DNA of 64,000 nt from CAVRQM01 sp963723455 (GCA_963723455.1 CAVRQM010000003.1:248001-312000), one strand, 5' to 3'; shown: positions 11,578-22,436, counted from the first letter of the stretch. The notes: a model not told the origin generated them from the sequence alone. Translations and numbers: made by a program.

Positions 11578-12548
11578 TTCGAGAACTGTCCGATGATCGC
11601 CAGTACCGCCGGCCCGGCGACCACCAGGAACACGCAGGGCAGGATGAACAGGATCATCGGCAAGGTCATCAGCACCGGCAGCCGCGCCGCTCGGGCTTCG
11701 AACCGGGTCAGCGCCTCGCCCCGCAGATCCGCGGCCAGCGCGCGCAATGCCTGGCTGAGCGGCGTGCCGTATTGCAGCGCCTGGGCCAGCGTGCCGGCCA
11801 GCCGTTGCAGGCTGACCAGGCCGGTGCGCCTGCCCATGTTGATCAGCGCCGTGCGCCGGTCGGCCAGGATGCGCAGCTCGCTATGCGTCAGCGCCAGCTC
11901 GACCGCGCAGGCCGGACTGCTGACGCGGATTTCCTCGGCCACCCGCTCCATCCCCTGTTCCAGCGCCAGCCCGGCCTCGGCGCAGATCACCAGCAGGTCG
12001 AGCGCGTCCGGCATCGCCCGCTCGACCGAGGCGAGGTAGCGCTTGCGGATGCTGCGCAGCAGCATGTCCGGCGCCATCAGCCCGCCCATCGCCGAACCGG
12101 CGACCAGCAGGCGCAGCCAGGTCGCGCCCAGCGCGCTGTCGCGCAGAGCCAGCCACGTCGCCAGCGGCAGCCCGGCCAGCAGCAGCGCCTTGCTGCCGAC
12201 GAAGATCGGCAGCGCGTGGACGCCGCGGATGCCGGCCGAGGCCAGCGTCGCCTCCAGGTTCAGGATGGCCTTGGGCGAGAACAGGACGCTGCGGGTCAGC
12301 AGGAAGCCGACCCAGGCGACCGCGCGCGCCACCGGCGAGACCGGGCCAAGGCCGCCGGCGCCAGCGACGATTGGCGCATAGGCGTCGCGCACCTGGCCGA
12401 TCTGGCGCTGCAGCCGGCCCTCGCGCCGCACCGGCCCCCAGAAGATCGCCGCCAGCAGCCCGGCGACCAGCACCAGCATCAGCATCGCCGGGAACAGCGC
12501 GCCGCCGGCCGCAAGCGGCGCCGCCAGGGCCGCGATCTGCGCCCTCAT
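11574..12548 (-). CDS. tadC: TadC, inner-membrane platform protein of the Tad pilus (GspF domain)
   Basis: 324 residues starting MRAQIAALAAP; this start overlaps the tadB stop (ATGA), while a longer frame to 12596 would run back into tadB. The C-terminal half is a T2SSF/GspF domain: MPDALDLLVICAEAGLALEQGMERV, then GTPLSQALRALAADLR and two C-terminal membrane spans (LMTLPMILFILPCVFLVVAG). An N-terminal membrane span begins near residue 15. With TadB it forms the membrane platform on which the TadA ATPase works. Intact. Confidence 0.9.
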   Translation of the reverse strand: MRAQIAALAAPLAAGGALFPAMLMLVLVAGLLAAIFWGPVRREGRLQRQIGQVRDAYAPIVAGAGGLGPVSPVARAVAWVGFLLTRSVLFSPKAILNLEATLASAGIRGVHALPIFVGSKALLLAGLPLATWLALRDSALGATWLRLLVAGSAMGGLMAPDMLLRSIRKRYLASVERAMPDALDLLVICAEAGLALEQGMERVAEEIRVSSPACAVELALTHSELRILADRRTALINMGRRTGLVSLQRLAGTLAQALQYGTPLSQALRALAADLRGEALTRFEARAARLPVLMTLPMILFILPCVFLVVAGPAVLAIIGQFSK

Positions 12549-13504
12549 CGCAGGCTGCGCTTGATCATGAAGCGCATCACTCCGGCCGCCGTGCACAGCA
12601 GCCCGATCGCCAGGAACAGCACGTGATTGCCGCCGGGCGTGTCGAACAGCGGACGGATGTAGTCGTAGTTGATCACCGCCAGCGCCAGCCCGGTGACCAG
12701 CGGCAGGGCGGCGAGCACATAGGCGCTGGTGCGCGCCTCGGACGCCAGCGCCACCGCGCGCAGCCGCAGGGCCACGCGCTTGCGGATCACGTCGGCCAGA
12801 TTGTCCAGCGTCTCGGCCAGGCTGCCGCCGGTCTGCGCCTGCAGCGTCAGCGCCACGGTGAAGAACGCGTATTCGGGAACGCCGGTGCGCGCGGCGGCGT
12901 CGCGCAGCGCGTCCTCCAGCCGTATGCCGATCGCCATCTGGTCGCAGACGCGGGTGAACTGCTTCGCCGTGGGCTCCAGGCTTTCGCGCGCCACCACGCG
13001 CAGCGCCTCATGCAGCGGGATGCCGGCGCGCACCGAGCGCACGATCATCGACAGCACGTCGGGAAACTGTCGGTACAGCTTGTCGGCGTGGCGGCCATGC
13101 AGCGTACGGAACAGGATCTGGCTGCAGGCGATCCAGAACAGCGGCAGCGCCAGGTCCAGCGAGCGGCCGAGCGCGCCGCCGGCGACACGCTCCAGCACCA
13201 CCGCCGGCACCGCCATCAGCAGCAGCAGCAACGGCAGGCGCAACGGATAGGCGTCCGGCCGGTCGAGCTTGTAGCCGCACAGCCCGGCCAGCCGGCTTTG
13301 CCATTTCTCCACCAGCGCCGGCAGGCCGAACTGCTCGGACAGCGGCCGCGCCGGGGCGCGCGCCGCGGCCAGCGGCGTCACCCGCTCGCCGATACGCAGC
13401 GCCAGCCGCCGGTTGCGCGAATCCTGCGCCAGCACCGCCGCGGCGATGCCCAGCATCGCCACCGCCCCCGCCGCGCCGCCGGCCAGGATGGCCTGCGCGC
13501 TCAC
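12545..13504 (-). CDS. tadB: TadB, inner-membrane platform protein of the Tad pilus (GspF domain)
   Basis: 319 residues from the GTG at 13504, 49 bases after the tadA stop. N-terminal membrane segment, a further hydrophobic pair at ~90-130 (LRLPLLLLLMAVPAVVLERV), then the GspF motif (FPDVLSMIVRSVRAGIPLHEAL) at ~145-210 with GGSLAETLDNLADVIRKR, and two C-terminal membrane spans. Standard TadB length and layout. Translationally coupled to tadC. Frame intact. Confidence 0.9.
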   Translation of the reverse strand: MSAQAILAGGAAGAVAMLGIAAAVLAQDSRNRRLALRIGERVTPLAAARAPARPLSEQFGLPALVEKWQSRLAGLCGYKLDRPDAYPLRLPLLLLLMAVPAVVLERVAGGALGRSLDLALPLFWIACSQILFRTLHGRHADKLYRQFPDVLSMIVRSVRAGIPLHEALRVVARESLEPTAKQFTRVCDQMAIGIRLEDALRDAAARTGVPEYAFFTVALTLQAQTGGSLAETLDNLADVIRKRVALRLRAVALASEARTSAYVLAALPLVTGLALAVINYDYIRPLFDTPGGNHVLFLAIGLLCTAAGVMRFMIKRSLR

Positions 13505-13553
13505 CGCCGCGCACTCGCCGACATGCGCCCAGACGTGCGCCCAGACATGCGCG

Positions 13554-14941
<1,388 letters not shown>

Positions 14942-14945
<4 letters not shown>

Positions 14946-16162
14946 GCGCGGCCCCAGATGCCGCGCCGCCTGACGGCGACCGCGTCGCTGACCGATCCGG
15001 CGCGCAGCGCCAGCTCCTGCATGGCGCGGCCGAACGGCCGGTGCCGCGCGGCCGCCGGCTCGCCCAGGTTGGCGGCCTCGCGCAGCACGCCGCGCATGTG
15101 GGCGATGACCAGATCCGGGGCGCGGCCGATCGCCTTCGCGAATTGCGCCAGCCCCAGGCTGCCCTTCAGCCCGGCCATGTTCAGCACCACCAGCGGCGCG
15201 CCGGTCGCGCCCTGCGGCTGCGGCAGCGCCAGGTAGCGCAGCACGTCGCGCGCGCCGGCCACCGACGGTTCGGTGACCAGGACCCGCTGGTGCGCCGCGT
15301 CGAACATCTCGCGGCCGATCCGGCTCGCCGGAAATGGCGCGTCGCAGACCAGGAATTTGTAGCGCCGGCGGAGGAGCTCCAGCAGCTTCGGCAGCGCGCC
15401 GGCGGCAAAGCCCGGGGTGTCGGCCAGCTTCGCCTCGCCGGACAGCACGAACAGCCGCTCGCCCACCGCCTGCGCGCTGCGGTCGATGAACAGGTCGTCC
15501 ACCCGCTCCGGGTTCTCCAGCGCCACGCGCAGGCCGGGGCGCGGCTTGACCGACAGCAGCATCGCCGCCGCGCCGCCATACAGGTCGCCGTCCAGCAGCA
15601 GCGTGTGCCGCCGCGCCCGCTCGGCCAGATGCCATGCCAGGTTGGCGGCGACGGTGGTGGCGCCGACGCCGCCATGCACGCCGGTCACGGTGATGACCCG
15701 CCCGCCGCGCAGCAGCCGCGCGCCGGGGTTCTGGCGCGCGATGATCGGGCCGAAATGCTGCGCCACCATGTCGCGGGTCAGCGGCTTGAACAGGTATTCA
15801 AGCACGCCCAGCCCGTGCGTCAGGCCGCGGTACAGCGTCAGATCCGCGCGGTCGCCGATCGCCAATACGCGCACGTCCGGCTCGACCAGCTGCGACAGCT
15901 CCGCCAGCGCCGACAGCGGCTGCGCGTGGCCGCTGATATCGACCAGCAGCACATGCGGCGACGGGTGGCGCTGCAGGGTGCGGGCCGCGTCGTCAAGGCC
16001 GCCGCGGCGCACATCCGCCCCGTCGGCCAGTTCGGCGGTCAGCGCGTCGCGCAGCACAGCCTCGGTCTCGGCATCGCTGGCGAAGGCCAGGATCGCCGCG
16101 CGGGCAGCGCGCGTCGTTTCGGGGCCGCGCTCCAGATCGCCCTTGGTCGCGGAGTCGCTCAT
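14942..16162 (-). CDS. cpaE: TadZ/CpaE pilus localisation protein (receiver-like domain plus MinD-type ATPase)
   Basis: 406 residues. Residues ~20-140 form a degenerate receiver-like domain (HVLLVDISG, EYLFKPLTRDM). From ~150 there is a ParA/MinD ATPase: deviant Walker A GVHGGVGATTVAANLAWHL, then LLLDGDLYGGAAA and VCDAPFP. The usual second Lys of MinD Walker A is replaced by Ala-Thr-Thr (GGVGATT), as is common in CpaE/TadZ, which bind but often do not turn over ATP. TadZ places the Tad machine at a cell pole. ATGA overlaps join it to the CpaD-like gene upstream and tadA downstream. Intact. Confidence 0.9.
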
Positions 16163-16545
16163 GGGCCGCTGCCCGCTGCGGCGGCGGCCGGTGCTGCGAC
16201 CGGTGCCGCCGGGGTGGCCGCGTCGCCGGCGCCGGCCGCCGGGCCGGTGTCGGTGGCCTTCACCTCGGAGATCGCCGAGGCGGGCAGCCGCTTGACCGCG
16301 TCGGCGCGCAGCCGCGCCACCGCCGCCACTGCGATGTCGCCTTCGGAGAATGCCGCCGCCCGGCCTTCGTCGAGGTCGCGCGGATCGGCCGCCATCGCCC
16401 GCAGATTGGCCGCATTGGCGCCCAGCGGATGCCATTCGCCGGGCCTTGTGTAGGGGTCGGTCTGCGCGCAGCTGGCCAGGCAGGCGCCGAGACCGAGCAG
16501 CAGCGCGTGGCACGCGACGAGGGTGCGCATGGGGTTCGTCCTCAT
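16159..16545 (-). CDS. Small CpaD-like pilus assembly lipoprotein
   Basis: 128 residues with a lipoprotein signal (LLLGLGACLASC). The mature part is short and low in complexity at its end (Ala/Pro/Gly-rich from residue ~100), with the segment EWHPLGANAANLRAMAADP and RDLDEGRAA; this resembles the N-terminal region of CpaD-type lipoproteins, which normally run past 200 residues. Its place between the CpaC secretin and TadZ, with ATGA overlaps on both sides, is the CpaD position. Probably a shortened outer-membrane partner of the secretin. Homology is weak by eye, so no gene symbol is assigned. Confidence 0.6.
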   Translation of the reverse strand: MRTNPMRTLVACHALLLGLGACLASCAQTDPYTRPGEWHPLGANAANLRAMAADPRDLDEGRAAAFSEGDIAVAAVARLRADAVKRLPASAISEVKATDTGPAAGAGDAATPAAPVAAPAAAAAGSGP

Positions 16546-18017
16546 GGGGCGATGAAGCCGGCGTCGAGCGGGATGTGGACCGGGGAGGGCTGCGCGGTGC
16601 CGCGCGCGAGCTGCCGGTTGTACAAAATGCGGTCGAGGTCGCCGGACAGCACCATGTCGCGCGTCGGCACCTCCAGCCGGCGCGGGTCGCTGACCGGGCG
16701 CACCAGGTATGGCGTCACGATGATGACCAGCTCGGTCTGACCACGCTGGAACGCGGTGGAGCGGAACAGCGCCCCCAGCACCGGCAATTCCCCCAGCAGC
16801 GGCAGGCCGCGCGCGTTCTGCGTGGAGTTGTCCGAGAGCAGCCCGGCGATGGCGAAGCTCTGCCCGCTCGCGAGCTCGACGGTGGTGTCGGCGCGGCGCA
16901 CCGTCAGCGCCGGGATGTTCAGCGTCAGGCTGCCGTTGGAGATCGCGACCGCGCCCTGCGTGGACAATTCGCTGACCTCGGGGCGCACCTTGAGGCTGAT
17001 GCGGTCGGCCGAAAGCACGGTCGGCACGAAGGCCAGCGACACGCCGGTACTGCTTGTATTCGACGCTGATGGTGTTGTTCTGCTGGGCGATCGGAATCGG
17101 GTATTCGCCGCCGGCCAGGAAGCTTGCCGTCTCGCCGCTCTGCGCGGTCAGGTTCGGCTCGGCCAGGATCACCGCAAGCTGATCCTGCGCCAGCGCGTCG
17201 ATCACCGTGTTCACGCTGCCCTGCGTGCCGTTGTAGCCCAGCCCGAACTGGTCGGACGGATTGGTGAGATCGACCACGCGGTCGATCACCGACAGGCCGG
17301 TGACGAAGCCGCCGACATGGCCCAGCGCCGCGCCCCAGTTGATGCCGAGCTGGCGCGTGACGGTGCGCTGCACCTCGACCACGCGCACCTGCAGGTTGAC
17401 GGTCAGCGGCGTGTCGACGGCGATGCGGTTGTCGATGCTCTGGCCGGGCGACAGGTACGGGCGCAGCGCCGAGAGCACGCGCTCGGCATCGGCCGGCGTC
17501 TCGGCGTGGCCGGTGACGGTATAGCCGCCGGGCGTCGGCCTGATCTGCACGCCTGGGAAGTGCAGTCCGAACCGCACGAGACCGGCGACCTCGCCGGAGC
17601 CGTAGGAGGACGGGCGCACCGTCAGGTCGATCTGCGCCACCGGCGCGCCGCCGTCGCCGAGCGCCGCGATGGTGGTGCGGCCGGGCGCGATGCCGAACAC
17701 GAACAGACTGGTCGGGCTGGCGGGCCGCACCTCGGCGATTTTCGGATCGGCAGCGAACAGGCTGGTGGCCGGCGTGGCCAGCGTCACCACTCGCCCGCCG
17801 CCGACGTTCAGCGTCAGCGCCATGCGCCCGGTCGCGGCGATGCCGGTAGAGAAATGAGTGACCGGGGCGGGCTGCGCCGGGGCGGGATCGGGGGCGCCGG
17901 TGGGCAGCGGCGCATCCTCGGCCGCCATCGGATTGGCCGCGGCGAGTTGCGCCGTGGCGGGCAGGGGCGCGAGACACAGTGCCAGCGCCAGCGCCGCTCG
18001 GCCGGCCGAGCCCTCAC
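16542..18017 (-). CDS. cpaC: CpaC/RcpA outer-membrane secretin of the Tad pilus (one frame break; 5' end unclear)
   Basis: The mature protein is easy to follow: signal peptide core ALALALCLAPLPATAQ, pilus/BON-type domain (TLNVGGGRVVTLATPATSLF, GYTVTGHAETPADAERVLSAL), then the secretin domain (VVEVQRTVTRQLGINW, NVIDALAQDQLAVILAEPNLT, ASFLAGGEYPIPI). Near 17047 one base must be removed to connect EYKQY to GVSLAFVPTVLSADRISLKV; the last 166 residues then follow to 16542. The N-terminus is blurred by a palindromic repeat at 18011-18088: in-frame reading passes through it back to an ATG at 18177, while a GTG at 18017 in a neighbouring frame is another candidate. The secretin forms the outer-membrane pore for the pilus. 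Confidence 0.85.
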
Positions 18018-18088
18018 CCAGCCCTCTCCCGGGCGGAGAGGGCTTGCGTTTCTTCACCCTCTCCGGTGGGAGAGGGCCGGGGTGAGGG
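18011..18088. repeat. REP-like palindromic repeat, copy 1
   Basis: Outer arms ccctcaccc (18011-18019) and ggggtgaggg (ending 18088) enclose two inner hairpins built from ccctctccc/ggagaggg units. The same arrangement recurs at 61468-61540. This copy sits at the junction of cpaB and cpaC and overlaps the probable start region of cpaC. Dispersed GC-rich palindromes of this type are common in proteobacterial genomes and are mobilised in trans; no transposase accompanies it here. Confidence 0.8.
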
Positions 18089-18181
18089 CCGGTGCGGCGG
18101 AACGGACGACAAACGCATCTGCACAACGGGCCACCCCTGGTTTCCGATTTTCGGAACGGGGCCAGTGCAACACGCAAAGGT

Positions 18182-19091
18182 TTAGAACTTGTAAGCCTGC
18201 ACGTCCTTCGCGCCCTGGAACACCCGCACCTCAGCGCTGCGCGCCGGGCTGTCGGTGCGCAGCGCGCGCGACACGTCCCCGCCCCATACCGGGCTACCCG
18301 GGGCGGAGGGCGGCGACTGGCGCATCCGCACGCGCGACCACGGGCGTCGCCGCGGGCGTATCGGCAGCGGCCGGCGTGACGACCGCGGCCAGCGCGTCCG
18401 GCTGCGCCGCCCGCAGCACCACCTGCAGCTTGCCGAGCCGGGTGGCGACAGCGATGCGCGCCGCGTCGCGCGGCGTCACCTCCAGGGTGATGGTGCGCGA
18501 CGCCTGGCTGTGCTGGTCCAGCAGCCCCGATGCCTGCCCGCCCTGGACCAGCTGCTGGTCCACCGCGATCACCCGCACGTCGCCCAGCACCGTCTCGCCG
18601 GCGAAGCGGTGCGCGAGCGACTGGTCGATGCCCTCGATCATCTGCGTCAGGATCAGATCCACCCGATCGCCCGGCCAGATCAGCCCGGCCTCGCCGGACA
18701 CCGAATCGACCGCGACCGAGACGGCGCGGGTGCCGGGCGCCAGCACGGCGGCCAGAAAGCCGCGATCGCCGGGGCGCAGCACATCGTCGGTGGCGACGAC
18801 GTCGTGCTCGCCCAGCATCCGGCGCACCATCGCGCCGACCAGGGCGTTGCGCGCCTCGGCGCTGTCGGTGCGCGCGCCGGCGGGCACCTTGTCGGCCGGC
18901 ATGTCGCGCACCGCCAGATCGGCCGGCTGCAACAGGCTGCCGGCGCGCACCGGATGGGCGGTGGCGATCACCGCCACGGTGCGCTGCACCACCACCGCGG
19001 GCGGCTTGGCCGGGGCCAGGCCGACATAGGCGACCACCGCGAAGGCCGAGACCAGCAGGCCGCCGATTCCGAGAACGAGGATGCGCAGCAT
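18182..19091 (-). CDS. cpaB: CpaB/RcpC Tad pilus assembly protein (one frame break near the C-terminus)
   Basis: About 303 residues from MLRILVLGIGG. One N-terminal membrane anchor, then an SAF-like domain (AHPVRAGSLLQPADLAVRDMPADKVPAG) and the RcpC/CpaB region (AVSVAVDSVSGEAGLIWPGDRVDLILT). As written it stops at 18294, but reading one base out of phase from about 18295 gives SPVWGGDVSRALRT, then EVRVFQGAKDVQAYKF and a TAA at 18182. That is the standard CpaB ending. CpaB links the inner-membrane platform and the secretin in the periplasm. It follows cpaA by 5 bases. Confidence 0.85.
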
Positions 19092-19096
19092 GGCGA

Positions 19097-19598
19097 TCAG
19101 GCTCCTTGCAACAGGGCGATCAGGGTTCCGGCGGCGATCGCCACCGCGTAGGGCAGGGGACCGCGCCGGCGCAGCCGCCAGCGCTCGCACCGTGCGAGCC
19201 GGGGCAGCAGGCGGGCGGGGCGGCTCGGGGCAGGACGGCGTGGTCAGGCGGCGCCCGGCCAGATAGGGGAGGCACAGCGCGCCGCCGGCGAGCGAGGTGG
19301 CCAGCAGCATCGGCAGGACGCCGGCGGGTCCGACCAGCAGCCCGGACGCGGCCAGCAGTTTCACGTCCGCGCCGCCCATGCAGCGGCGCAGCCACAGCAG
19401 GGCGGCGATGGCGAGCATGACCGAGCCGGTCGCGCCGGAGGCCAGCAGCCGGTGCTGCGACGCCGCAAGCACGCACGCAGACAGCGCCAGCAAGACAACC
19501 AGACGGTTGGGCACGGTGCGGACCGCCATGTCGTGCAGCGCGGCCAGGGCAAGCAGGACGATGGCAGCCGCGATGCTCAGTTCGCCGGCAAGGGGCAT
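19097..19598 (-). CDS. cpaA: CpaA/TadV prepilin peptidase (A24 family), one frame break
   Basis: About 166 residues from MPLAGELSIAA. Membrane segments alternate with the aspartyl-protease signature region: HDMAVRTVPNRLV carries the first Asp and CMGGADVKLLAASGLLVGP the second (G-x-D-x-K, the TadV version of the GxGD motif). In the given frame the reading runs on into cpaB; a shift near 19200 gives GPLPYAVAIAAGTLIALLQGA and a TGA at 19097, the expected last membrane span. It cleaves and may methylate the Flp pilins encoded just upstream. Confidence 0.82.
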
Positions 19599-19612
19599 GT
19601 CGGCTGCGACCG

Positions 19613-19787
19613 TCAGCCCGGCAGCGCCGCGGCGACGATGCCGAGCGGCGTCAGCAGAGCCGTACCCGACGTTCTGACCGCGACGATGATGACCAGGAAG
19701 ATGAAGCCGGCGATCAGCGCATACTCCACCGTGGTCACCGCGCTCGGTCGGGCGAGAGCGCGTGCGCGACGCGGCCTTCGTCGCCAT
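19613..19787 (-). CDS. Flp-family type IVb pilin, copy 1
   Basis: A short pilin with the core AVTTVEYALIAGFIFLVIIV, i.e. the class III signal region with the conserved Glu at +5 and Tyr at +6 followed by one hydrophobic helix. The C-terminal tail is short (TPLGIVAAALPG). The upstream leader is uncertain: the pilin frame is open to 19852 without a good leader, whereas MATKAASRTRSRPT in the adjacent frame from 19787 looks like a real basic leader, implying a frame break near 19740. It lacks the usual Gly directly before the mature part in either reading. Confidence 0.65.
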
Positions 19788-19857
19788 CGCTGCCCGGCTG
19801 CCGAGGGCCGTCCGGAATGGGCGGTGGCGGCTGCTTCCGGACGCCTGCGCATGCGGC

Positions 19858-20030
19858 TCAGATGCCGCCGGCGATCGCGTTGAACGTTGCGGTCAGTTTG
19901 GTGCCGATGGTTGACGGCGTGATAATGACCACGACCGATCAGGGCGGCGATCAGGCCCGTACTCCATCGCGGTCACCGCCTGACGGTCGCGGCGGATCTG
20001 CGAGGCGATCATGAGGAACAATTCGATCAT
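19858..20030 (-). CDS. Flp-family type IVb pilin, copy 2 (hidden by two frame breaks)
   Basis: First gene of the Tad operon. MIELFLMIASQIRRDRQAVT is a typical Flp leader (basic, then A-V-T), followed by AMEYG with the Glu and Tyr of the processing site. After one extra G at about 19961 and another near 19941 the sequence continues LIAALIVVVIITPSTIG, then TKLTATFNAIAGGI and TGA at 19858. That is a normal ~57-residue Flp pilin, so I treat both breaks as indels. AGGGAG lies 11 bases before the ATG. This is probably the major pilin because it is closest to the promoter. Confidence 0.75.
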
Positions 20031-20140
20031 AGGACGAACTCCCTGGCGTGGCGAACCGGCCCCATGCCGGTCGCGCGTGGTCGAACCGAGCCTGGGCGAA
20101 CGCGCGACCGAAAATCTCGAGCGCCGCCGCGACCAGGGCC

Positions 20141-20168
20141 GTTGTAGGGAACCATTCCCTGCAACCAA
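20141..20168 (-). promoter_or_regulatory. Candidate promoter with operator-like palindrome for the Tad operon
   Basis: Read on the minus strand, TTGGTT (20168-20163) and TACAAC (20146-20141) are spaced by 16 bases. The spacer is a palindrome with arms AGGGAA and TTCCCT around CCA (20146-20160), extended by TG/CA two bases out on each side. It lies about 111 bases upstream of the first pilin. The boxes are only moderate matches to sigma-70 consensus. Confidence 0.3.
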
Positions 20169-20194
20169 AGATTGCACAGGCGGACGCATCGCAG

Positions 20195-20885
20195 TCAAGA
20201 GATTTTCGCAATAAAGAGACGGTTTACCTGTGGCTGCGGTTGGGCAATGGCGGCAGGCTGAGCCCGGCGCGCCAGCAGGGTGGCAAGCGTCTGCGCCGTG
20301 TAGAGCGGCATCGGGGGAGCGCTCGACGCCGCCGCGGCGACATGCGGATCAGTCGAGTTCGATGGGCCACCGGCCGCGATCCAAGCCCGCATCACCCTGG
20401 CCGGTAGCGGACCTCCCAGCGCCGGGTCGGCGGAGTGGTAATCGGCGATCGCGCGTCCCCAGTCGCCGCTGCGCGCGAACAGCAGGCGCAGGAAGCGGGC
20501 GGCGTAGTCGGCGTTGGCCTGCGGGTCGAATCCCTGCGCCGCGCGAGCGGAAGGCGTCCGGGTGGTAATGCAGGTTGACCTGGAAGCAGCCCACGTCGAT
20601 CGAGGCGACGCCGTAGTGCTGCAGGTAGCCCACCACCGTCGCCGCCTCGGCGGCCGAGCGGAACACGTAGTCCTGGCCCGCGGCATCGGCGCTCCACGGC
20701 CAGGGCTGCGCCTGCCCGGTGGCAGGATCCGGCCAGCCGCTCTCTACGCGGCCGATCGCCAGCAGCAGGTGGTCCGGCAGACCCCATCGCCGCTCCGCCA
20801 CGGCGGCGGCGCGCGTGCAGGCGGCGGACGGCGAGGCCCCGGCGAGCTGCCCGGCGGCGAGCATGACGAGCAAGGGGACAGGCAT
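20195..20885 (-). CDS. Small periplasmic lytic transglycosylase (SLT family), one frame break
   Basis: About 229 residues from MPVPLLVMLAAG, with a signal peptide ending near SPSAAC. The SLT domain shows LLLAIGRVESGW with the catalytic Glu, YVFRSAAEAATVVGYLQHYG and DVGCFQVNLHYHPDAF. A shift near 20545 joins this to FDPQANADYAARFLRLLFARSGDWGRAIADYHS, the VirB1-like C-terminal part with the last catalytic-cleft motif. It is transcribed in the same direction as the Tad operon, 164 bases upstream. Opening the wall for pilus passage is a reasonable role but is inference. Confidence 0.8.
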
Positions 20886-20990
20886 GGCGATCCCGCGCTG
20901 TGGCGACGTTGGCGCGGGATTGCAGGCCTTTGGACCCCGACGCCGCCTGGATGATTGACAGGCCCGGGCTAACGGACTGCAAACATCCGG

Positions 20991-22436
20991 ATGCCGAATC
21001 TGCTCCCTGACCTGCACGCGATCCTGGGCGATCGCGGCCTGCTGACCGATCCGGCCGACCTTGCGCCGTACTGCACCGACTGGCGCGGGCTGTACCACGG
21101 CGCGGCACTCGCCGTGGCGCGCCCGGCCGACGCCGCCCAGCTCGCAGCCCTGGTGCGCGCCTGCGCGGCCGCCGGCGTGGCGATGGTGCCGCAGGGCGGC
21201 AACACCTCGATGGTGGGCGGGGCCACCCCGTCCGAGGACGGCCGCCAGCTGGTCGTCTCGCTCGCCCGCATGGCGCGGGTGCGCGATCTCGACCCGCTCG
21301 ACATGACCATCACCATCGAGGCCGGGGCCACCCTGCGCGCCGCCCGCGACGCCGCCGCAGCGGCGGGGTGCGAGCTGCCGCTGTCCATCGCCGCCGAGGG
21401 GAGCGCCACCATCGGCGGCGTGCTGGCGACCAATGCCGGCGGCAACCTGACGGTGCGCCACGGCAACGCCCGCGACCTGGTGCTGGGGATCGAGGCGGTG
21501 CTGGCCGACGGCCAGATCTGGAACGGGCTGCGCCGGCTGCGCAAGGATAACACCGGCTATGCCCTGCGCCAGCTGTTCGTCGGCAGCGAGGGCACGCTGG
21601 GCATCATCACCGCCGCCGTGCTGCGCCTGGTCCCAGCCGCTGCCGAGACTGCGGTGGCGCTGTGCGCGGTGCCGGGGCCGGACGCCGCGCTGGCGCTGTT
21701 CGCGCGCGTCCGCCGGCGCGACTCGGGTGCGCTCGCTGCCTTCGAATACATGTCAGGCGCCAGCATGGATCTGGTGCTGGCGCATGTGCCCGCCGCCAGC
21801 CTGCCGCTGTCGGCGCGCGCGCCGGCCTATGCGCTGATCGAGTTTTCCTCCCCGGCCCACGACGCCGGGCTGCGCCCCGCCCTGGAATCGGTGCTGGAGG
21901 CGGCTCTGGAATTGGGCGAGGCGAGCGACGCGGTGCTGGCCGAGAGCGAGGCGCAGCGCGCGGCGCTGTGGCGGCTGCGCGAGGAGCACAGCGAGGGCCA
22001 GCGCCTAGCCGGCCCGACCGTCAAGAACGACGTGTCGGTGCCGGTTTCGCGCGTGCCGGAGTTCCTGGCCCGCGCCACCGCGGTCTGCGAGGCGCTGGTC
22101 GCCGGGGTGCGCGTGGTGCCGTTCGGCCATCTCGGCGACGGCAACATCCATTTCAACCTGCTGGCCCCCGAGGGCGCCGATCCGGCCGCGTTCCTGGCGC
22201 GCGGCGAGGCCATCCTGCAGGCGGTGGGCGAGGTGGTGCGCGGGCTGGACGGCAGCTTCTCGGCTGAACACGGCGTCGGCCGGCTGAAGGCGCATATGCT
22301 GGAGGAATGGCGCGGCGGCGCCGAGCTGGACATGATGCGGCGGATCAAGGCGGCGCTGGATCCCGGCGGGCTGATGAATCCCGGCAAGGTGCTGCCCGGT
22401 CACACGCCGCTTGCGTCCGGCCCGTCCGTTCGCTAG
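20991..22436 (+). CDS. FAD-linked D-2-hydroxyacid dehydrogenase (GlcD/D2HGDH family)
   Basis: 481 residues, intact. PCMH-type FAD domain at ~30-215 with PQGGNTSMVGGATP, SIAAEGSATIGGVLATNAGG and GSEGTLGIITAAVLRLVP. FAD-oxidase C-terminal domain from ~225 with the metal-binding PFGHLGDGNIHFNLL and SFSAEHGVGRLK. Size and single-subunit structure resemble D-2-hydroxyglutarate dehydrogenases that recycle the side product of SerA, and also GlcD and D-lactate dehydrogenase; substrate cannot be fixed from sequence. The next gene, asd, follows after 34 bases and may be co-transcribed. Confidence 0.85.
   Translation: MPNLLPDLHAILGDRGLLTDPADLAPYCTDWRGLYHGAALAVARPADAAQLAALVRACAAAGVAMVPQGGNTSMVGGATPSEDGRQLVVSLARMARVRDLDPLDMTITIEAGATLRAARDAAAAAGCELPLSIAAEGSATIGGVLATNAGGNLTVRHGNARDLVLGIEAVLADGQIWNGLRRLRKDNTGYALRQLFVGSEGTLGIITAAVLRLVPAAAETAVALCAVPGPDAALALFARVRRRDSGALAAFEYMSGASMDLVLAHVPAASLPLSARAPAYALIEFSSPAHDAGLRPALESVLEAALELGEASDAVLAESEAQRAALWRLREEHSEGQRLAGPTVKNDVSVPVSRVPEFLARATAVCEALVAGVRVVPFGHLGDGNIHFNLLAPEGADPAAFLARGEAILQAVGEVVRGLDGSFSAEHGVGRLKAHMLEEWRGGAELDMMRRIKAALDPGGLMNPGKVLPGHTPLASGPSVR

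Noticed and set aside
18182..18294. Noncoding gap between cpaB and the repeat
   Set aside because: It is the real C-terminus of CpaB in a shifted frame.
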